This document shows, in pieces, positions 22,747 to 34,759 of a stretch of DNA of 64,000 bases. Source of the stretch: Byssothecium circinans (Eukaryota; Ascomycota; Dothideomycetes; Pleosporales; Massarinaceae). Under the pieces are notes generated by a model. The model worked only from the letters and a program-made list of their open reading frames with translations, was not told the DNA's origin and did not search any database. The position numbers and the translations under genes are program-made. The stretch spans positions 17,902 to 81,901 of the forward strand of contig ML977054.1 of the NCBI GenBank assembly GCA_010015675.1, given 5' to 3'. Positions within the stretch are counted from its first letter, which is position 1. The number at the start of each line of letters is the position of its first letter.

Positions 22747-23805
22747 ATGTTTGAACGTAGAAACAATGCTCCAGCCACAAATGGTAACCGTCCTTTACTC
22801 TGCACCTCCAAAACAAACCATCTAACACCTCCCAGGCTACACCGTCAACGGCGCCACGGCAGACATAGCCATCACCCCCCGCGGATCTAGCTGGTACTTC
22901 GCCGTCTGCGCGGTAATGGCGGTCGCGGGCTTCGCTTTCATCGGGCTCGCGCAACGCAAGCCCCGTCGCCACCGCCTCTTCCACTACCTCACCGCTGCCG
23001 TCGTCTTCGTCGCCGCCATTGCATACTTCTCCATGGGCTCGAATCTCGGCTTCACGCCCATCGCCGTCGAGTACGCGCGCAGAAATCCCAAAGTCCGCGG
23101 CCAGTTTCGAGAAATCTTCTACGTAAGGTATATTGACTGGTTTATTACGACGCCGTTGTTACTTGCGGATTTGATGCTTACGGCGGGGATGCCGTGGCCG
23201 ACGATATTCTTTGTGGTGCTTGTGGATGAGATAATGATTGTTTCGGGGTTGGTGGGTGCGCTTGTTAGGAGCATATATAAGTGGGGATACTTTGCCTTTG
23301 GTATGATTTTCCATGTGTTCTATTGGGATGACAAGAACGATTCATTAACTGATGAATAGGTTGCTTCGCGCTCATGTACATCGTCTACCATCTCGCATGG
23401 GAATCTCGTCGCAACGCCAGCCGCTACGGCACAGATGTCGGCCGCGTCTTCCTGATGACCGGGTCCCTGACTGCGCTCCTCTGGATCCTGTACCCCGTCG
23501 CTTGGGGCCTCTGTGAAGGCGGAAACGTCCTTGCTCCTGACTCGGAAGCCATCTTCTACGGTGTCCTGGATCTTCTTGCGAAGCCTGTCTTTGGCGCTCT
23601 TCTCATCTGGGGTCACCGCAACATCGATCCTGCGATACTGGGTTTGAATATTCGCGATTATGATAGCGATGAGGTTGTTAGGGAGAAGAGGACTCGTGAT
23701 GGTGTTGCGCACGCTGCGAACAATGGCCATCACAATGGCGTTGGTACTGATGGTGCTGGTGCTGATACTGCTGCGCCGACGCATACGCCTGCTACCACTG
23801 TCTAA
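22747..23805 (+). CDS. carO: Microbial-type rhodopsin, predicted light-driven proton pump, three exons
   Basis: Exons 22747-22783, 22836-23300 and 23360-23805 join to 315 residues with seven hydrophobic helices. Key bacteriorhodopsin positions can be aligned: R110 (Arg82), D113 in YIDWFITTP (Asp85, proton acceptor), T117 (Thr89), D124 in LLLAD (Asp96, proton donor) and K242 in DLLAKPVFG (Lys216, retinal Schiff base). Having both acceptor and donor carboxylates suggests an active outward proton pump, like Leptosphaeria rhodopsin and Fusarium CarO, rather than a NOP-1-type sensor. The C-terminal tail is polar, His/Asn/Gly-rich and probably cytosolic. It lies on the same strand as, and directly after, the carRA-type gene. 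Pumping is inferred from residues only. Confidence 0.95.
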
Positions 23806-26069
23806 GGAGAGTTGCGTCATACCCACTTGGATGGCTCGAAAATAATTGAGAGGAGAGGTTGATGGCGCATATGACGCGTTACTTTGTGGGGAAGATACCA
23901 AAAGAGTTTGTTATTGGAAGGGAGGAGAAACTTGGATGAAGATTGATATCTTATACCCCAATGCGAATAGGCTTTTACTTTCTTATGCAATGGAATGGCG
24001 CTCATTTTCACTGGTTTGGTTTAGATATGGTTCGCACGTTGTGGTTTTACCTTCTCAGTGTCTTGAATCGGACGTTTGAACCTTTCATGACCACCTATCA
24101 TTTAATTTACCCCCAGTGTATAAGATTTTAGCAGTAATTCGATAATGAATAATCTAAGCTCATTCCTTTTACCATCAAGAGAAATAAGTTCTCATGTTCT
24201 GCGTATGTATAACGGTAGATTCATACTTGCAACCATATCGTGTGCACAAGATTTCCCAGGCCTCATCGATCCCACTCAACTAGATTCGCACGCAAGCTTC
24301 GTCTCCTCTACGCCCAATTCCATTGTGAGAACATAAAAATCAATAATTTTACCCAAGAGGCGCTGTAGAGATCAGTGCAAATCTGCACCCAGAACCTCCA
24401 AGAAGAAATGGACCATGGACACCGGGAAGCGGATCGGTGAACCCACCACAAGTAGTGAGCATAACCAAGCTAAAGATAGTGCTGGTTGCTCGATAACCAA
24501 ATTGGGGTAAGATGATTATGAAACCGAATTTTGTTCTTTTCGCCTCGACCATCTTTGCTTATATCCCGTTGCGTGCCTTCGTGTTTGGGACGCTTCTCGC
24601 GCCGAACGGACTTAGCCATAACTCGACACATTTAGCGTTGAGAACGCGCGCTACATGCTCAAAGCGTGTTAGGAAGACTGATAAGGAGGTTTGGTATTGC
24701 TAGCACTCCATAATGACGCTGCAGAACCAACCCTCAAAGTCAAGTTCTACAAACGAGCATCCAGAAACGCGCAACCGTGGGCGTCGGAGGGGTCCGATCT
24801 CACTATATTTGCTTCTATCAAGACGCAGTTAGTCCGAGGGAGATAATTATAGGCTTAACTAATTAGTGATGTAAATTTTTAAATTTTTTTGGTTTGCGGA
24901 TCAGTCACCAACTGGGCCGAATCACGATGGCCGAAAGAGGTTCTAATGATTTATGCATTATTGTAATGCTATTGCATTTCTTCTCAGGTATCAGGCGCTC
25001 TGCATTTTCTCCGCCGCCTATTGAGTATCCAGGCAATGACCTGAATAGTTATGATTTCATCTACACATCTGCCGTTTCCATATTGCACTTTCGTGTCTAC
25101 ATCTCCTCCGCCAACGAATACACCTTCTTCCCTTTCGCCCACGTCTCCCCCTCACTAGCCTCCAGCAACAACTCGGGCGTTCATTCAGGGTTCAAAACCA
25201 CAAATCAGCCCTTAATCCCTTCCTCAACCCCCCCGTCCAATTATCTGCGAATCGCGAATACGCTGCTCCTGCCATGGCAGCATGGAACGCCTGCGACATA
25301 GTGAGTGCCTGATGAGTCGTCGTTTGCTCTATCAAGCTAGTACCCGTCGCCGACTGCAACACCATAACCGACACCAACCCAAAACCATGCGACCTTCAGT
25401 CGTTCTCGCGGTTCTGCTCCGCACGACGATTGTATGAATCGAATGCTGGTACTGAGCATAGTGACACGACGTTATTTTACTTTATGGATTTGCTTTTTAA
25501 TGTTCCGGTTTTTATCTTTCAGGGACCAGTTCTATCCGATATGATCGTGAAAAGTGTGACGGTAAACATGGGCTTACATTTCCTTGGCGGAAAATGTAGT
25601 CTAGCAGGCGTAATCTCTATCACGACTTCCTGCCCCCTATTCACACCTAACGGTAAAATCTCAAAATAAGCGCCCGCACAAGTTTTGTTGTAGCATGAGC
25701 TGCTGTGCAACCAGAATGCTGCTGTCTAGAGGTCTGTCTGGAAGGTTTAAGTAACCTCGGGAAGTCACGGTGAACGAGATTTTCTAGTACTTTACAAGGT
25801 CAGCAGAATCGCGTTGTCCATGTTAAAAATACCAGTGTCGCTTGTCGCGCAAGCCAAAAAACCTACCCTGAGTTGAATCGGGGGCGAGAACGTAAGCAAT
25901 GCGGGGTCAAGCACACCACCAACTCCCAAGTTCACACACCTTATAATTTAGACTCGCGACTTGGTCGTAGTTAAAAGCTTGCTAGTATCCCATCGATGTC
26001 TCATTTCAACCATTCCAATTTCTACTCCCGACCTTTAGTTCCCAACTCCTAGACAAGCCGAAGCAATCA
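23806..26069. other. 2.3-kb stretch without a recognised gene
   Basis: Short open frames on both strands show no domain. I looked specifically for a phytoene desaturase (dinucleotide-binding GxGxxG near a start, and the C-terminal carotenoid signature) and saw none. An AT-rich patch lies at about 24840-24900. A short coding-like segment on the minus strand (25192-25377) is too weak to call. Confidence 0.5.
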
Positions 26070-26083
26070 CCCCCCCCCCCCCC
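26070..26083 (+). repeat. 14-base poly-C run
   Basis: An uninterrupted run of 14 C lies 22 bases before the acetyltransferase start codon, so it is probably in the 5' leader. It is a likely site of length variation and of sequencing error. Confidence 0.9.
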
Positions 26084-26105
26084 AATATTCCCCTATCCCA
26101 TCAAC

Positions 26106-26926
26106 ATGCCCCTACAAACCACAATAGTAACATCCGAGTCAGACCTCCCCGAAATATGCACCCTAGACTACGACGGCTGGCAAACACCCTACAATCCCCA
26201 ACTCAAGCACTTCCGTCCCTCGTTCAACACCCGCAACGAAGCCATATCCTGGCACATCAACAAGCGGGCTACAAAAATGCGCGAGCAGCAACCAAATTAT
26301 TTCTTCGTCAAATGTTTCGATACTGAGACGAATACGATTCTTGGGTACGCGACATGGTATTTCAACGAGAATCCGGCTGCTGGTGAGCCAGTGAAAGCGG
26401 TCTGGCACCCTGAGGGGAGCGATGAGAGGGAGTTTGCGGAACGATTTATTAATGGGTTGTGGGGTTTTATTGAAAGCAGAGTTACTAGACCTCATATGGG
26501 TAAGTTTCTGTCTTGTTATCGGGGCTGAGAGTCTTCGAGCCTACTGATATACCGTAGATCTCCACGGCATCGTCGTGCATCCCGGTCACCGCAAGCGCGG
26601 AGCAGGCAGAGCGCTTATCCGCTGGGGAATTGGCAAAGCAGACGAGCTCGGTGTAGAGACTGTGATAAGTTCGCTTCTGTCAGCCAGGGGAGCGTATGAG
26701 AAATGCGGACTGGGATGTATTGAGGGGATCCCTCCGGATCCATCACTGAAGGTGGAAAATCCAAGTCTGAAGTGGGAGAAGTTGCAGGAAGATGACCTGA
26801 GTGTAAGTCTTGGCTTATAATTGCGGAATGAGTGCGGTTGGCTGACTTTGTGGACAGGGATGGCTGATGTGGAGGCCTATTGGACATGATTATGTGGAAG
26901 GTGTAGACAAGGCGCCATGGCTATGA
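26106..26926 (+). CDS. GNAT-family N-acetyltransferase, three exons
   Basis: Exons 26106-26499, 26558-26802 and 26858-26926 join to 235 residues. The acetyl-CoA binding motif A is clear in the second exon (VVHPGHRKRGAGRALIRW), with the R/Q-x-x-G-x-G/A loop. ETVISSLLSARGAYEKCGL then gives the later strand-helix. The N-terminal part (YFFVKCFDTETNTILGYATWYF) fits the family's central sheet. The tail GWLMWRP closes the fold. Fungal proteins of this layout are usually annotated as generic acetyltransferases with unknown substrate. Introns have good GTAAGT donors and CTGA-type branch sites. No targeting signal is seen. Substrate is not predictable. Confidence 0.85.
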
Positions 26927-27128
26927 ACTGGGGAAAGAATGTTGCTGACAGTGATAATGTTTTGTGGAAGTGCGGCTAAGCTTGGGCAAACCTCTATTCT
27001 GCATGCATTCGTGGGAACACATAGACTGTAGTCCCATAGATATCGGCTCAAATGCATTGATATATGACTGCACACCAGAGGCACTGTCTAGAAGATCGTA
27101 TTGGAACATTAACTAAATCATTCTTCGC

Positions 27129-27136
27129 TATAAATA
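27129..27136 (+). promoter_or_regulatory. TATA box
   Basis: TATAAATA lies 195 bases before the ATG at 27324 and is followed by a C/A-rich leader typical of highly expressed fungal genes. The rest of the interval 26927-27323 shows no gene. Confidence 0.5.
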
Positions 27137-27323
27137 GAAGGTGGCATCTGTGTAAACAAACACAGCATGTGCTCTTTCCTTCCTGCCTTCCAGCGGAAAG
27201 CTGTGTATACCCGCTGTTTACAACCCGCCGTCTAACTCCAAACACTTTACACAATACAACACAATTCACCACACATCGTACAACGTAAACATCAATTTCC
27301 ATCATTAACCACGAGCAACAACA

Positions 27324-27926
27324 ATGGCCGCCCCACCCGCCGACCAGCTCACTGCCAGAGACAATGTCCCAACCCACCTCCAAAACCCCAGTGGTATCTT
27401 CGGCACCCCAGTTCCCACCATCATGCGTCTCGAACTCTCGGAAGCAGACCTCTCCGCCATCTCTCCCAACAACCACCCAGGCCGAATAATTATGCTCTCC
27501 CACCGCCGCCGCCGCTCCACCGCTCGCACCACCTCCATCTCTCCGAGCCCTGCTGCCACACCCATCAACCTCCAGATCCGCTACAACAGTGTCAACGAGT
27601 GGCGCTTCATGGCCTTTGAGCATTCGAGCTACAACACGCAGGCAGAATGGGAGCAGTTGTATGGGTATGTCAAGACTGATGGGTTTTATGAGGTCTGGCT
27701 TCGGTGGGGGACCATCTGGGTTGAGGCACAAGTTGTGGCGAGGGACGCTCCGTCCAATCATTGCGGGAAGAAGGCTAGAGAGATCCGGTGGGTGGAGAAG
27801 GAGAGGCCGTGGAAGGAATTCGCTGAGAGGGCGATGAATTGGTTCAAGGGGAAGTTCAGCTGGAAGAAGCCTAAAAAGCAGGACAAGCAGGGAAAACAGG
27901 AACGGCAGGAAAAGCAGGTGAACTGA
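27324..27926 (+). CDS. Unknown protein, 200 residues
   Basis: One exon with a TATA box and A/C-rich leader upstream. I do not recognise a domain. The N-terminal third is polar and Pro-rich. The centre (about 90-165) has aromatic-rich alternating segments (EWRFMAFEHSSYN, GFYEVWLRWGTIWVEAQVV) that look like beta strands. The C-terminus is highly basic, with repeated Lys/Gln (KKPKKQDKQGKQERQEKQ). A larger overlapping frame on the opposite strand (27048-28064) has shadow-like composition, so this strand is preferred. No signal peptide or membrane segment is seen. Confidence 0.6.
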   Translation: MAAPPADQLTARDNVPTHLQNPSGIFGTPVPTIMRLELSEADLSAISPNNHPGRIIMLSHRRRRSTARTTSISPSPAATPINLQIRYNSVNEWRFMAFEHSSYNTQAEWEQLYGYVKTDGFYEVWLRWGTIWVEAQVVARDAPSNHCGKKAREIRWVEKERPWKEFAERAMNWFKGKFSWKKPKKQDKQGKQERQEKQVN

Positions 27927-28198
27927 GATATGGTGGATTTCTTTTGATGGCTGGAAGTGGGGGGCTTGGAAGTGTTCTTCGGGGGTGTTGTCGTTCGTTC
28001 GTGTGCCTTTGTTTGGGTTTAAGGCGCTGTTATATTCGTTGCCGGCGCTGGTATATTTCTTCAAGGTCTTAGGTTGGTTTGAAGGACTCGATTGTCAAGA
28101 TGCCTACTCATCGTATCAGTAGGGAAAAGTAGCATACTGTTCAAACACCTCAAAAGCCTCTATTCATTACTTCATTACCGCATTACCGTGGACTACCT

Positions 28199-29949
28199 CT
28201 AAATCACCGTATCCCTCCTTCTACCCTCCTTTTTCTTACTCGTTTCCAGCCCAACCATTCCAATATCCAGCCTCGACGCTGGTTCAATGCCCAGACTCCT
28301 AGCCGACACTGCTTCCTCAACTCCTTTATCAGGACTCTTTTCACAATACCTCTCCACAATCCGCACAATTCTTGGTAACATCTTCTGTCCTAAAATTCCT
28401 TGTCCATGATCGTACCCTTCCAGCCATACCAATTCCAAGCCCTCGCCCGTCCAATCATTAAGACTCCTTTTCCACTTCTCTCGATCTTCCCAATCCCACT
28501 TCAATGCACCTGCTTTCGCGCCCCTATCACCATCGCCATTACCATCTCTTTCCCAATCTTCTTCCTCCTCCTTGGGCGTCGCGACTCCTTTTGTAATATA
28601 CGCGGCAATCGCCTCGGGCTTGACAAGGCAATCGCTCCCGCCCATGATGACCGTCGTCGGTTTCTTGAGCAGATCCTCACGCCAAAGCACATGTTCTCGC
28701 CAGCACATCCGTTTCGCAAACGTGAATGCAATATCCGGTTCCGTCTGCGCCGCCCAGTATAACTCCAGCTCATTCGCGAATCGCGGTTTCCTCCTCGTGA
28801 AATTGGTCGCTGCGTCCGGAAAATGCAAAAGGATAGCCACGGGATCAATGAGCACGATCTTGGCCATGCGGCTCGCTAAATGGCTTGAACTGAGAAACAA
28901 CTTGGTGAAAAACGTCCCGTACGAGTTTCCCACGAATACGAAATCGGTTAAGTTCTGCTGCGTAATGATATCGCCGATTTCGCGGGCGATGTCTTCGGCG
29001 AGGGGTGCTCCCTCGCAGATTCGAGATGAGACGGGTAGGAATTCGATAGCTAGAATACCGATGTCCTTGGGAAGCATTAAAAAGAAGGGGATGTAGAGTG
29101 CTAACCCAATACCGACGCAGTGGATGAAGACTATTGGGCGATTCTTCTTGGACGTATGAGGGCGGTAGAAGTAGCTCATTCGTGGGGAGGCGGACTGGTT
29201 GGATGCGATGAGGGTTAACGGGCGAAGGGGAAAGGATTTGAAGAACTTGAGACGTGGTTGCCTGTAGAAGGAGAAACCGGCGACCAAGAGGGTGATTGAA
29301 GCGGTGAAGTCGATACACCCGATGATCTAGCAGATTAGTAAGTGACTGAAATGGTCGGGAACATAGGGAATGTAGGACGTACAAGATAAAATGTCAAAGC
29401 ACGATGTGTGATTATGAACGGTTGGAAATTCAACCTCACACTTTCCACCGGTCCAAGACCTGGCTGTATCTCCCTCCCTAGCGCTTCCTCTACAGCCTCA
29501 ACATACCCTTCCAGCTCCGCGTCGTCTGCGCCTGGCGGTCCGTCTCGATCAAATAGTGCCCATAACAACCACTCTTTCAAATTTTCCCTCCTTAGATCTT
29601 CTAAGCTACTTCCACCCATCCACTTCTTTAAGCACAGTTCGATATCATCCGTGACGCTCAAGCTCTTGTAGAAGATCTCCTTGCGTGCTTCGGGTGTTGG
29701 CGGGGGAGGAAACCAGGGTCGTTGTTTGTGTAGGTAATAGCGATACGGTAGGAACCAGAACAGGTAGAAGAGTATTTCGATAGCACCGAGTACCTCAACA
29801 GCGATGGAAAAGGGGTGCGAGATCCAGCGCACACCGCCGATGGAAAGAGCAAGATAAAAGTAAATTAAACATATTAAACCAAGATAGCTGAAGGCGTAAA
29901 TGATGCCCTTCACGAGAACATACTCCGCTGTCGACTTGCCGACGAGCAT
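28199..29949 (-). CDS. Membrane-anchored alpha/beta hydrolase, two exons
   Basis: Exon 1 is 29383-29949 and exon 2 is 28199-29326, separated by a 56-nt intron, giving 564 residues. Exon 1 encodes two or more hydrophobic helices near the start (VLVKGIIYAFSYLGLICLIYF and a second around residues 50-66). The hydrolase core lies in exon 2. It has the nucleophile elbow GNSYG with Ser at about residue 324, an acid candidate in VIMGGSDCLVKPEA and a His candidate in YDHGQG. The oxyanion region reads FIHCVGIG. An acidic Glu/Asp/Gly insert sits before the catalytic His. This is probably a membrane-bound esterase or lipase-like enzyme of unknown substrate. The C-terminal 60 residues are polar. Confidence 0.8.
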
Positions 29950-30353
29950 ACTGACGGTCGTGAGGTCATGAGTGTTGTTTGGAAAGAAGATACGCTTTGA
30001 ATGTTCATGATAAGGGAGGAAAGAGAGTTAACATCTTGTCGTGGGCAGGGAGAGGACAAGCTTCGCATACAGTTTCGTCTATAATAAGTAAAAACATCGA
30101 CGATGAGGGCTGAGATGTTTGAGTGTTGCATAGTTAACGCTGATTCGTTGTTTGGCTTCAAGAAAAGACGAAACGCGAGCCAATACCCCGCCGTTATTTT
30201 CGGAAACACGTCTTGGTGCCCTGGTTTTTATGCAGCGTAGAGACCGAAAGTGCATTCGCACGTTCGCATCTGGTAGAATATTGGTGATGGAGAGGAGCAG
30301 GCGCAGATGAGCTGCGGAAGTGAACAGCGCATAGGAAAGTCGGCCCATAAAGG
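29950..30353. other. Intergenic region
   Basis: No gene is seen. It holds the promoter of the hydrolase and the 3' end of the HET gene, both on the minus strand. Confidence 0.5.
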
Positions 30354-32334
30354 CTACTTGAACCACATTTGCTCGCACCCAGTTTCATCCCAGGCCTCGC
30401 CTTTCATCAGTCCATGCACGTAGCCTTCACCTATCAGAACTAAGTGAGCTCCCGCTTTCCGGACGACTAAGGGCAACTTTCCTCCCTTGTACACCCCAAT
30501 CCAATCGCCAGGTTGAGTGAATCGAGGAGCAAGAGCAAGATACCCTTTTTTCGTTCTCACCATCCTTCGATAGTTAGATAGTCGACTTTCGGGAGGAAAC
30601 CCAATGCGCTGGCCCTTTGCGGGCGTGAGACCCAACGTTATCCACACTGTTTGAAACATGGAGTAAAAGAGCCGATTGTACCAGGTATTCGTCTCTTCTC
30701 GTGGGACCAGGTGAATAGCAATTCGGACGAAATGTCGAAGAGGGCGGATCATCACGTAGTACTTGAAACGAGGATCGGAAGTGGCAGATTTGAGCCCTTC
30801 CGGGACTCTGCCTGCACAAAGAGTGTGCCAGTACGCATCTTGGATCTTTTCGCCTGTGGGGTATCGGCCCCGTGTGCGCACACGGGCGACTTGCTCCCAG
30901 TTCTTTAGCTGTTCAAGAGCATCGTGACACTGGACAAAAAGCTCAAACATGTGAGATACACGACGAAGGTAGCGGGTCTGCGAGAGCACACCAACCGTCT
31001 CTACTTGATCAAACAACAGTCCTTCCAAACTCAACGACGATTTGTGTTCATCGAATGCTATTGATGAAATAGTACCACGCGAGGCGTCAAAGTTGACCAG
31101 ATGAGTGGGTGCGTAGGACGACTTGTCGTCATTCTCGAGCGAGTCACCCGTATCGAGTGGTATAGATGGGTCTGATATACTCCAGTCAGTGACCCACGAA
31201 GGGAGCACCCCGCCTTTTCTCGGATCATGGATCCCACTTCCGCTCAAAGCACTCAAATCAGGACTTCGCAACAGCGCAAGCGTCATGTTTTTGTACAACT
31301 GCTCCACACTCAAGTGGTAATTCGGATAAATCTGCATTGACATGATATCGGCTTGGTCTGCCAAAGAGAGTAATCCGAAGATTTTGTCCCGTGCGTCACT
31401 TGCCTGGAAAGATCGATTGCTTAGGAGTACTTGATGCAAAGGCGGCAGATGCCCACTCTGGAAGTTGGAGCGCGTCTCGAATAGTCGAAGCGCCTGGTAG
31501 GTGTCACTACCACCGTATGCGATGAGGACGCCCAAGTCAACAGCGTATTGAACTGCCCGCATGAGCTCCTCCCAGCTAATTGTCTCCAGGCCGCAAAGGA
31601 TTTCTATATTTCGAGTGACGGAGGCTTCTTGAACAATCCAGAGGCGGCGGAACCAAGGGCGCTGCAAAACCTGGGCAAAAGCGCTCCACACGGGATTGTA
31701 CAACGGCGGTAGACTGCTCGATTCGTGTGATTGCCAAAATTGATGTGTCCCTCGTCTTTGTGCCGCTTGTGCAAGGTATCGAATAAATTCAATGACACTG
31801 TATGCCTGTCAGAAGCCTCATACACCATCCAAAGTCAGATGTGTGGACAGACTCATGACCAGTTACCGTGCGTTGGGTCCGTTGCTCTTCACCCAGCCAT
31901 ACGATTGTGCGCTCACTCCTCCGATAAATGTCTTTCATCAAACCCACCTGCTCCCCGCGCTCTTCTACATCGTCTTGATTGATACAGATGGCATCTATCC
32001 ACAGCGTTCGAGCCTGTTCGCCGTCGCGCAAGTACCGAAGAGCTGTGAAGAGATTCTTCGTGACCGGTATTGAACCGTTCTCAGACTCAATCTTAGCCTC
32101 TGGCTTATTCAATCCCCAGCAGTATGACAGCGACTCGTATCGTGGGTCATCAAGGAACGAGACGTTTCGGAGGTGGCACCGTAGAGGTGCTTCGTCGCGT
32201 CCCGGTTGCAGGTCTAATAGACGCGTCTCATTCTTTTGCAGCGGTCGGTAGTCATAGAGCAGAGCGCAAGTCGCATGGATTGGCCGGCGGGAGGATTGAG
32301 AAAGACATATTCGTGCCTTGGAAATGCGACGCAT
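30354..32334 (-). CDS. HET-domain (heterokaryon incompatibility-like) protein, two exons
   Basis: Exon 1 is 31867-32334 and exon 2 is 30354-31805, with a 61-nt intron between, for 639 residues. The HET signature blocks are all present: RYESLSYCWG, LWIDAICINQDDVEERGEQV and MKDIYRRSERTIVWLGEE in exon 1, then RPWFRRLWIVQEASVTRN in exon 2. A C-terminal region typical of fungal HET proteins (AGAHLVLIGEGYVHGLMKGEA) closes it. HET proteins can trigger cell death after fusion of unlike strains, but most family members are untested. The intron sits inside the HET domain. The full length of the domain and lack of breaks suggest a working gene. Allelic recognition is an inference from the family. Confidence 0.9.
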
Positions 32335-33852
32335 TCGCGCATCACTCGTCGCGTGTCAGCGTGGAGGAAGGGTGGAGGAAGAATGGAGGTGAAAAAGTGG
32401 GGGAAATGCAGTTACGCTTCAGCCACCTTCCGCCTCAAGCTTCCCTGAAATATACGGATTCCTCCGAGTCCACAACGTCAACCTTTCTCCATAGATTACA
32501 GCAAGTCTCCTCTGAGTGATATCTACCTCTAGACGTCAATCATGTGCTTTGAGCATTCTCAAGCTTTCAACTGTCTCCGCCAGTCAAGCATCGGACTACT
32601 CAGTAGAAACTGATCTCAGCTTATCGAAGTGCAGGTCGACTTTCGACCATCTCCGGCATCTGGGGCAATCTCCTCCAAAAATACATCATCATTCTTGCTT
32701 CGTCAAACAGATCATGATTGAAACTTTCTCTCTGACAATGCCGTCCCCGTTCCAAGGACCTCCAAGTCACCCTGCCAACCACCAAACGAACCAGCCTCGG
32801 CCAAAACTATACTAATTCCGAGTTTCCTCACCACCAACCACACTCGCAAGCTCGGGAAAAGATCTCTAAACACGCTGCGAAACCCGCACCGACCATGTAT
32901 GTCAAGCCTTCCGGCCCCTAGAAGACTAGTCGCTTTCGGCCCGTACGTCTACATGAATCATCTCGTGATGTAGCGTTTTGAGCCAACCTTACCAAATTCT
33001 GGCTGCCAACATCCATCTGGAAGAGCTTTAATAGCTTCACAAGAACAGCATCTCACCAACGCCTCGACATACGTCCATGTTATAGGAACAGCTAGTTGAG
33101 AAGTTTTTAAAAAGGGATATCACGGTAGCTGTTCAAACGGCATTCCCAAACATAGGCCACGGGTAACTTTCAACCCAGACTTGGGACTTTGGACACTTGC
33201 CGAAGGCACAATTTACAGATCTCAATTCGTATATCTATTCGATTTTCCTATAGAACCCAAGGTGTTGCGATCAATACACTGCAGCCAAAGTAGCCTCTCC
33301 CGAATATCGGCCAATCACGCTTTACGCCGGCCCAACGCGGCACACCTCGAGATGTCGATTATGTTTAGTCACCATTACCTCGTTTTCTTTTCCCTTTGAC
33401 AACATCAACATTTGAGCACCTATCCGATTCTATTCCCAGTGAAAGCCGCTGTCTACCTCAAGGTAAGGAAGTTTTTCGTCACTTTAGCCTCATTTTCGAT
33501 TTACGTGGTGACATGATGGCGAAAGCCTAGAGCACGAACATGTGCGCATTGGACCAGATTGGCACATTTGCGACATTGATTAGACTTGTATTCTACAAGA
33601 TAAAATCTTCATTTCCCATTTTTAGTATTGAGCAGATTTCATTCCTCCACTATCGGCGTCCGTTGCATGATGGCTTGATTTCGTTTCCCATCCCCCCGCG
33701 TCACTCTAGCTACTCCTTTTGCATCGACTGTTGTAAACGTGATGATAATTCAGTTGAAGATAAAGCTAATGCATTAAAGGAAACATTGAACAACCCATCA
33801 AATTCTACTTGTTCACTTAAAGAACAACCCCCGCCGCACCTCCCACACCAAA
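32335..33852. other. Divergent 1.5-kb intergenic region
   Basis: Separates the start codons of the HET and molybdopterin synthase genes. Short open frames lack domain signals. A short CT/CA-rich leader (about 33815-33852) precedes the molybdopterin synthase ATG. Confidence 0.5.
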
Positions 33853-34419
33853 ATGTCAACCTCCGAACCGCCAATCCACACACCCTCCATCCCCCCCACC
33901 CCAACCACAAAAACAACCCCAAAGATCCGCATCGAACTAACCCCTCACGCCCTCACTCCCCAAACCGCCACAACCTTCGTCCGCTCCGCTTCGGCGGGTG
34001 CAACCGTCCTTTTCATCGGTACAACACGCGACACCTTCAACAACCTCCCCGTTTCCTCCTTAGCCTATACTTCCTACACGCCCCTCGCCATGTCGACACT
34101 GTACAGCATCGCCGAGGCCATGCTCAACAAACACGAGCTCACGAAGATTGCCATCGTGCATAGGTTGGGTGAATGCCCAGTTGGAGAGGAAAGCATTGTT
34201 ATTGCGGTCAGTGCACCGCATCGACAGGCTGCGTGGAGGGCGGGCGAGGAAGCGCTAGAGGAGACGAAGAAGAGGGCGGAGATATGGAAACTGGAGAGGT
34301 TTGAGGGGGGTGAGGGGGTTTGGAGGGCGAATAGGGATGGGGTTATGGGGGTGAAGGTTGATGAAGGGGAGAAGGAGGTGGGGGACGTTGGGGAGGGCGG
34401 CGGACAGCGGGGGGCGTGA
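33853..34419 (+). CDS. cnxH: Molybdopterin synthase catalytic (large) subunit, MoaE/MOCS2B type
   Basis: One exon of 188 residues. The MoaE fold is evident: FIGTTRDTFN at about 54-63, LAYTSYTPLAMSTLYSIAEA at about 70-89, IAIVHRLGECPVGEESIVIAV at about 99-119, then APHRQAAW and KKRAEIWKLERF with the active-site lysines near 140 and 146. With its small subunit this enzyme adds sulfur to precursor Z (cPMP) to form molybdopterin in the cytosol, which nitrate reductase and other Mo enzymes need. The first 25 residues are Pro/Thr-rich and the tail is Gly/Glu-rich; both are outside the fold. The Aspergillus name is cnxH. The small-subunit gene is not in the window. Confidence 0.9.
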   Translation: MSTSEPPIHTPSIPPTPTTKTTPKIRIELTPHALTPQTATTFVRSASAGATVLFIGTTRDTFNNLPVSSLAYTSYTPLAMSTLYSIAEAMLNKHELTKIAIVHRLGECPVGEESIVIAVSAPHRQAAWRAGEEALEETKKRAEIWKLERFEGGEGVWRANRDGVMGVKVDEGEKEVGDVGEGGGQRGA

Positions 34420-34759
34420 GTAACGAGGATTATCGTAGGACTAGCGAATCCGGGGTCTAACCTGGTGTCACACTACCCTGTGTACAAGTTTCTGAGGGGC
34501 TGAAACTCAGTTGTGGGCGAGGAGGACTTTCATGTTCGTCATCATGTTGTGCGTTGGGGCGAAGTCACATCGTATATGCTGTCCCCGGTTACTTGGCGAA
34601 GCTCCGATAGGTGTAGGCTGCATGGATGCTTTGGCCGGGGAATAGAGGCCTCTACTCGTAGATAGTACGGAATGCGGTCATGTCGAAAGAACATAATGCT
34701 GGAAGATGAAGTACCATGGAAAGTGATTTGGAAATAAGGTGAAGGGGTCCAGCGCCTTT

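Noticed and set aside
23806..26069. Possible hidden carB desaturase or its remnant
   Set aside because: No dinucleotide-binding motif or carotenoid dehydrogenase signature could be found in any frame.
27048..28064. 338-codon minus-strand frame over the 27324 gene
   Set aside because: Its composition (runs of Gly/Val/Arg, then Leu/Pro) is that of an antisense shadow, while the plus strand has a TATA box, A/C-rich leader and a tidy product.
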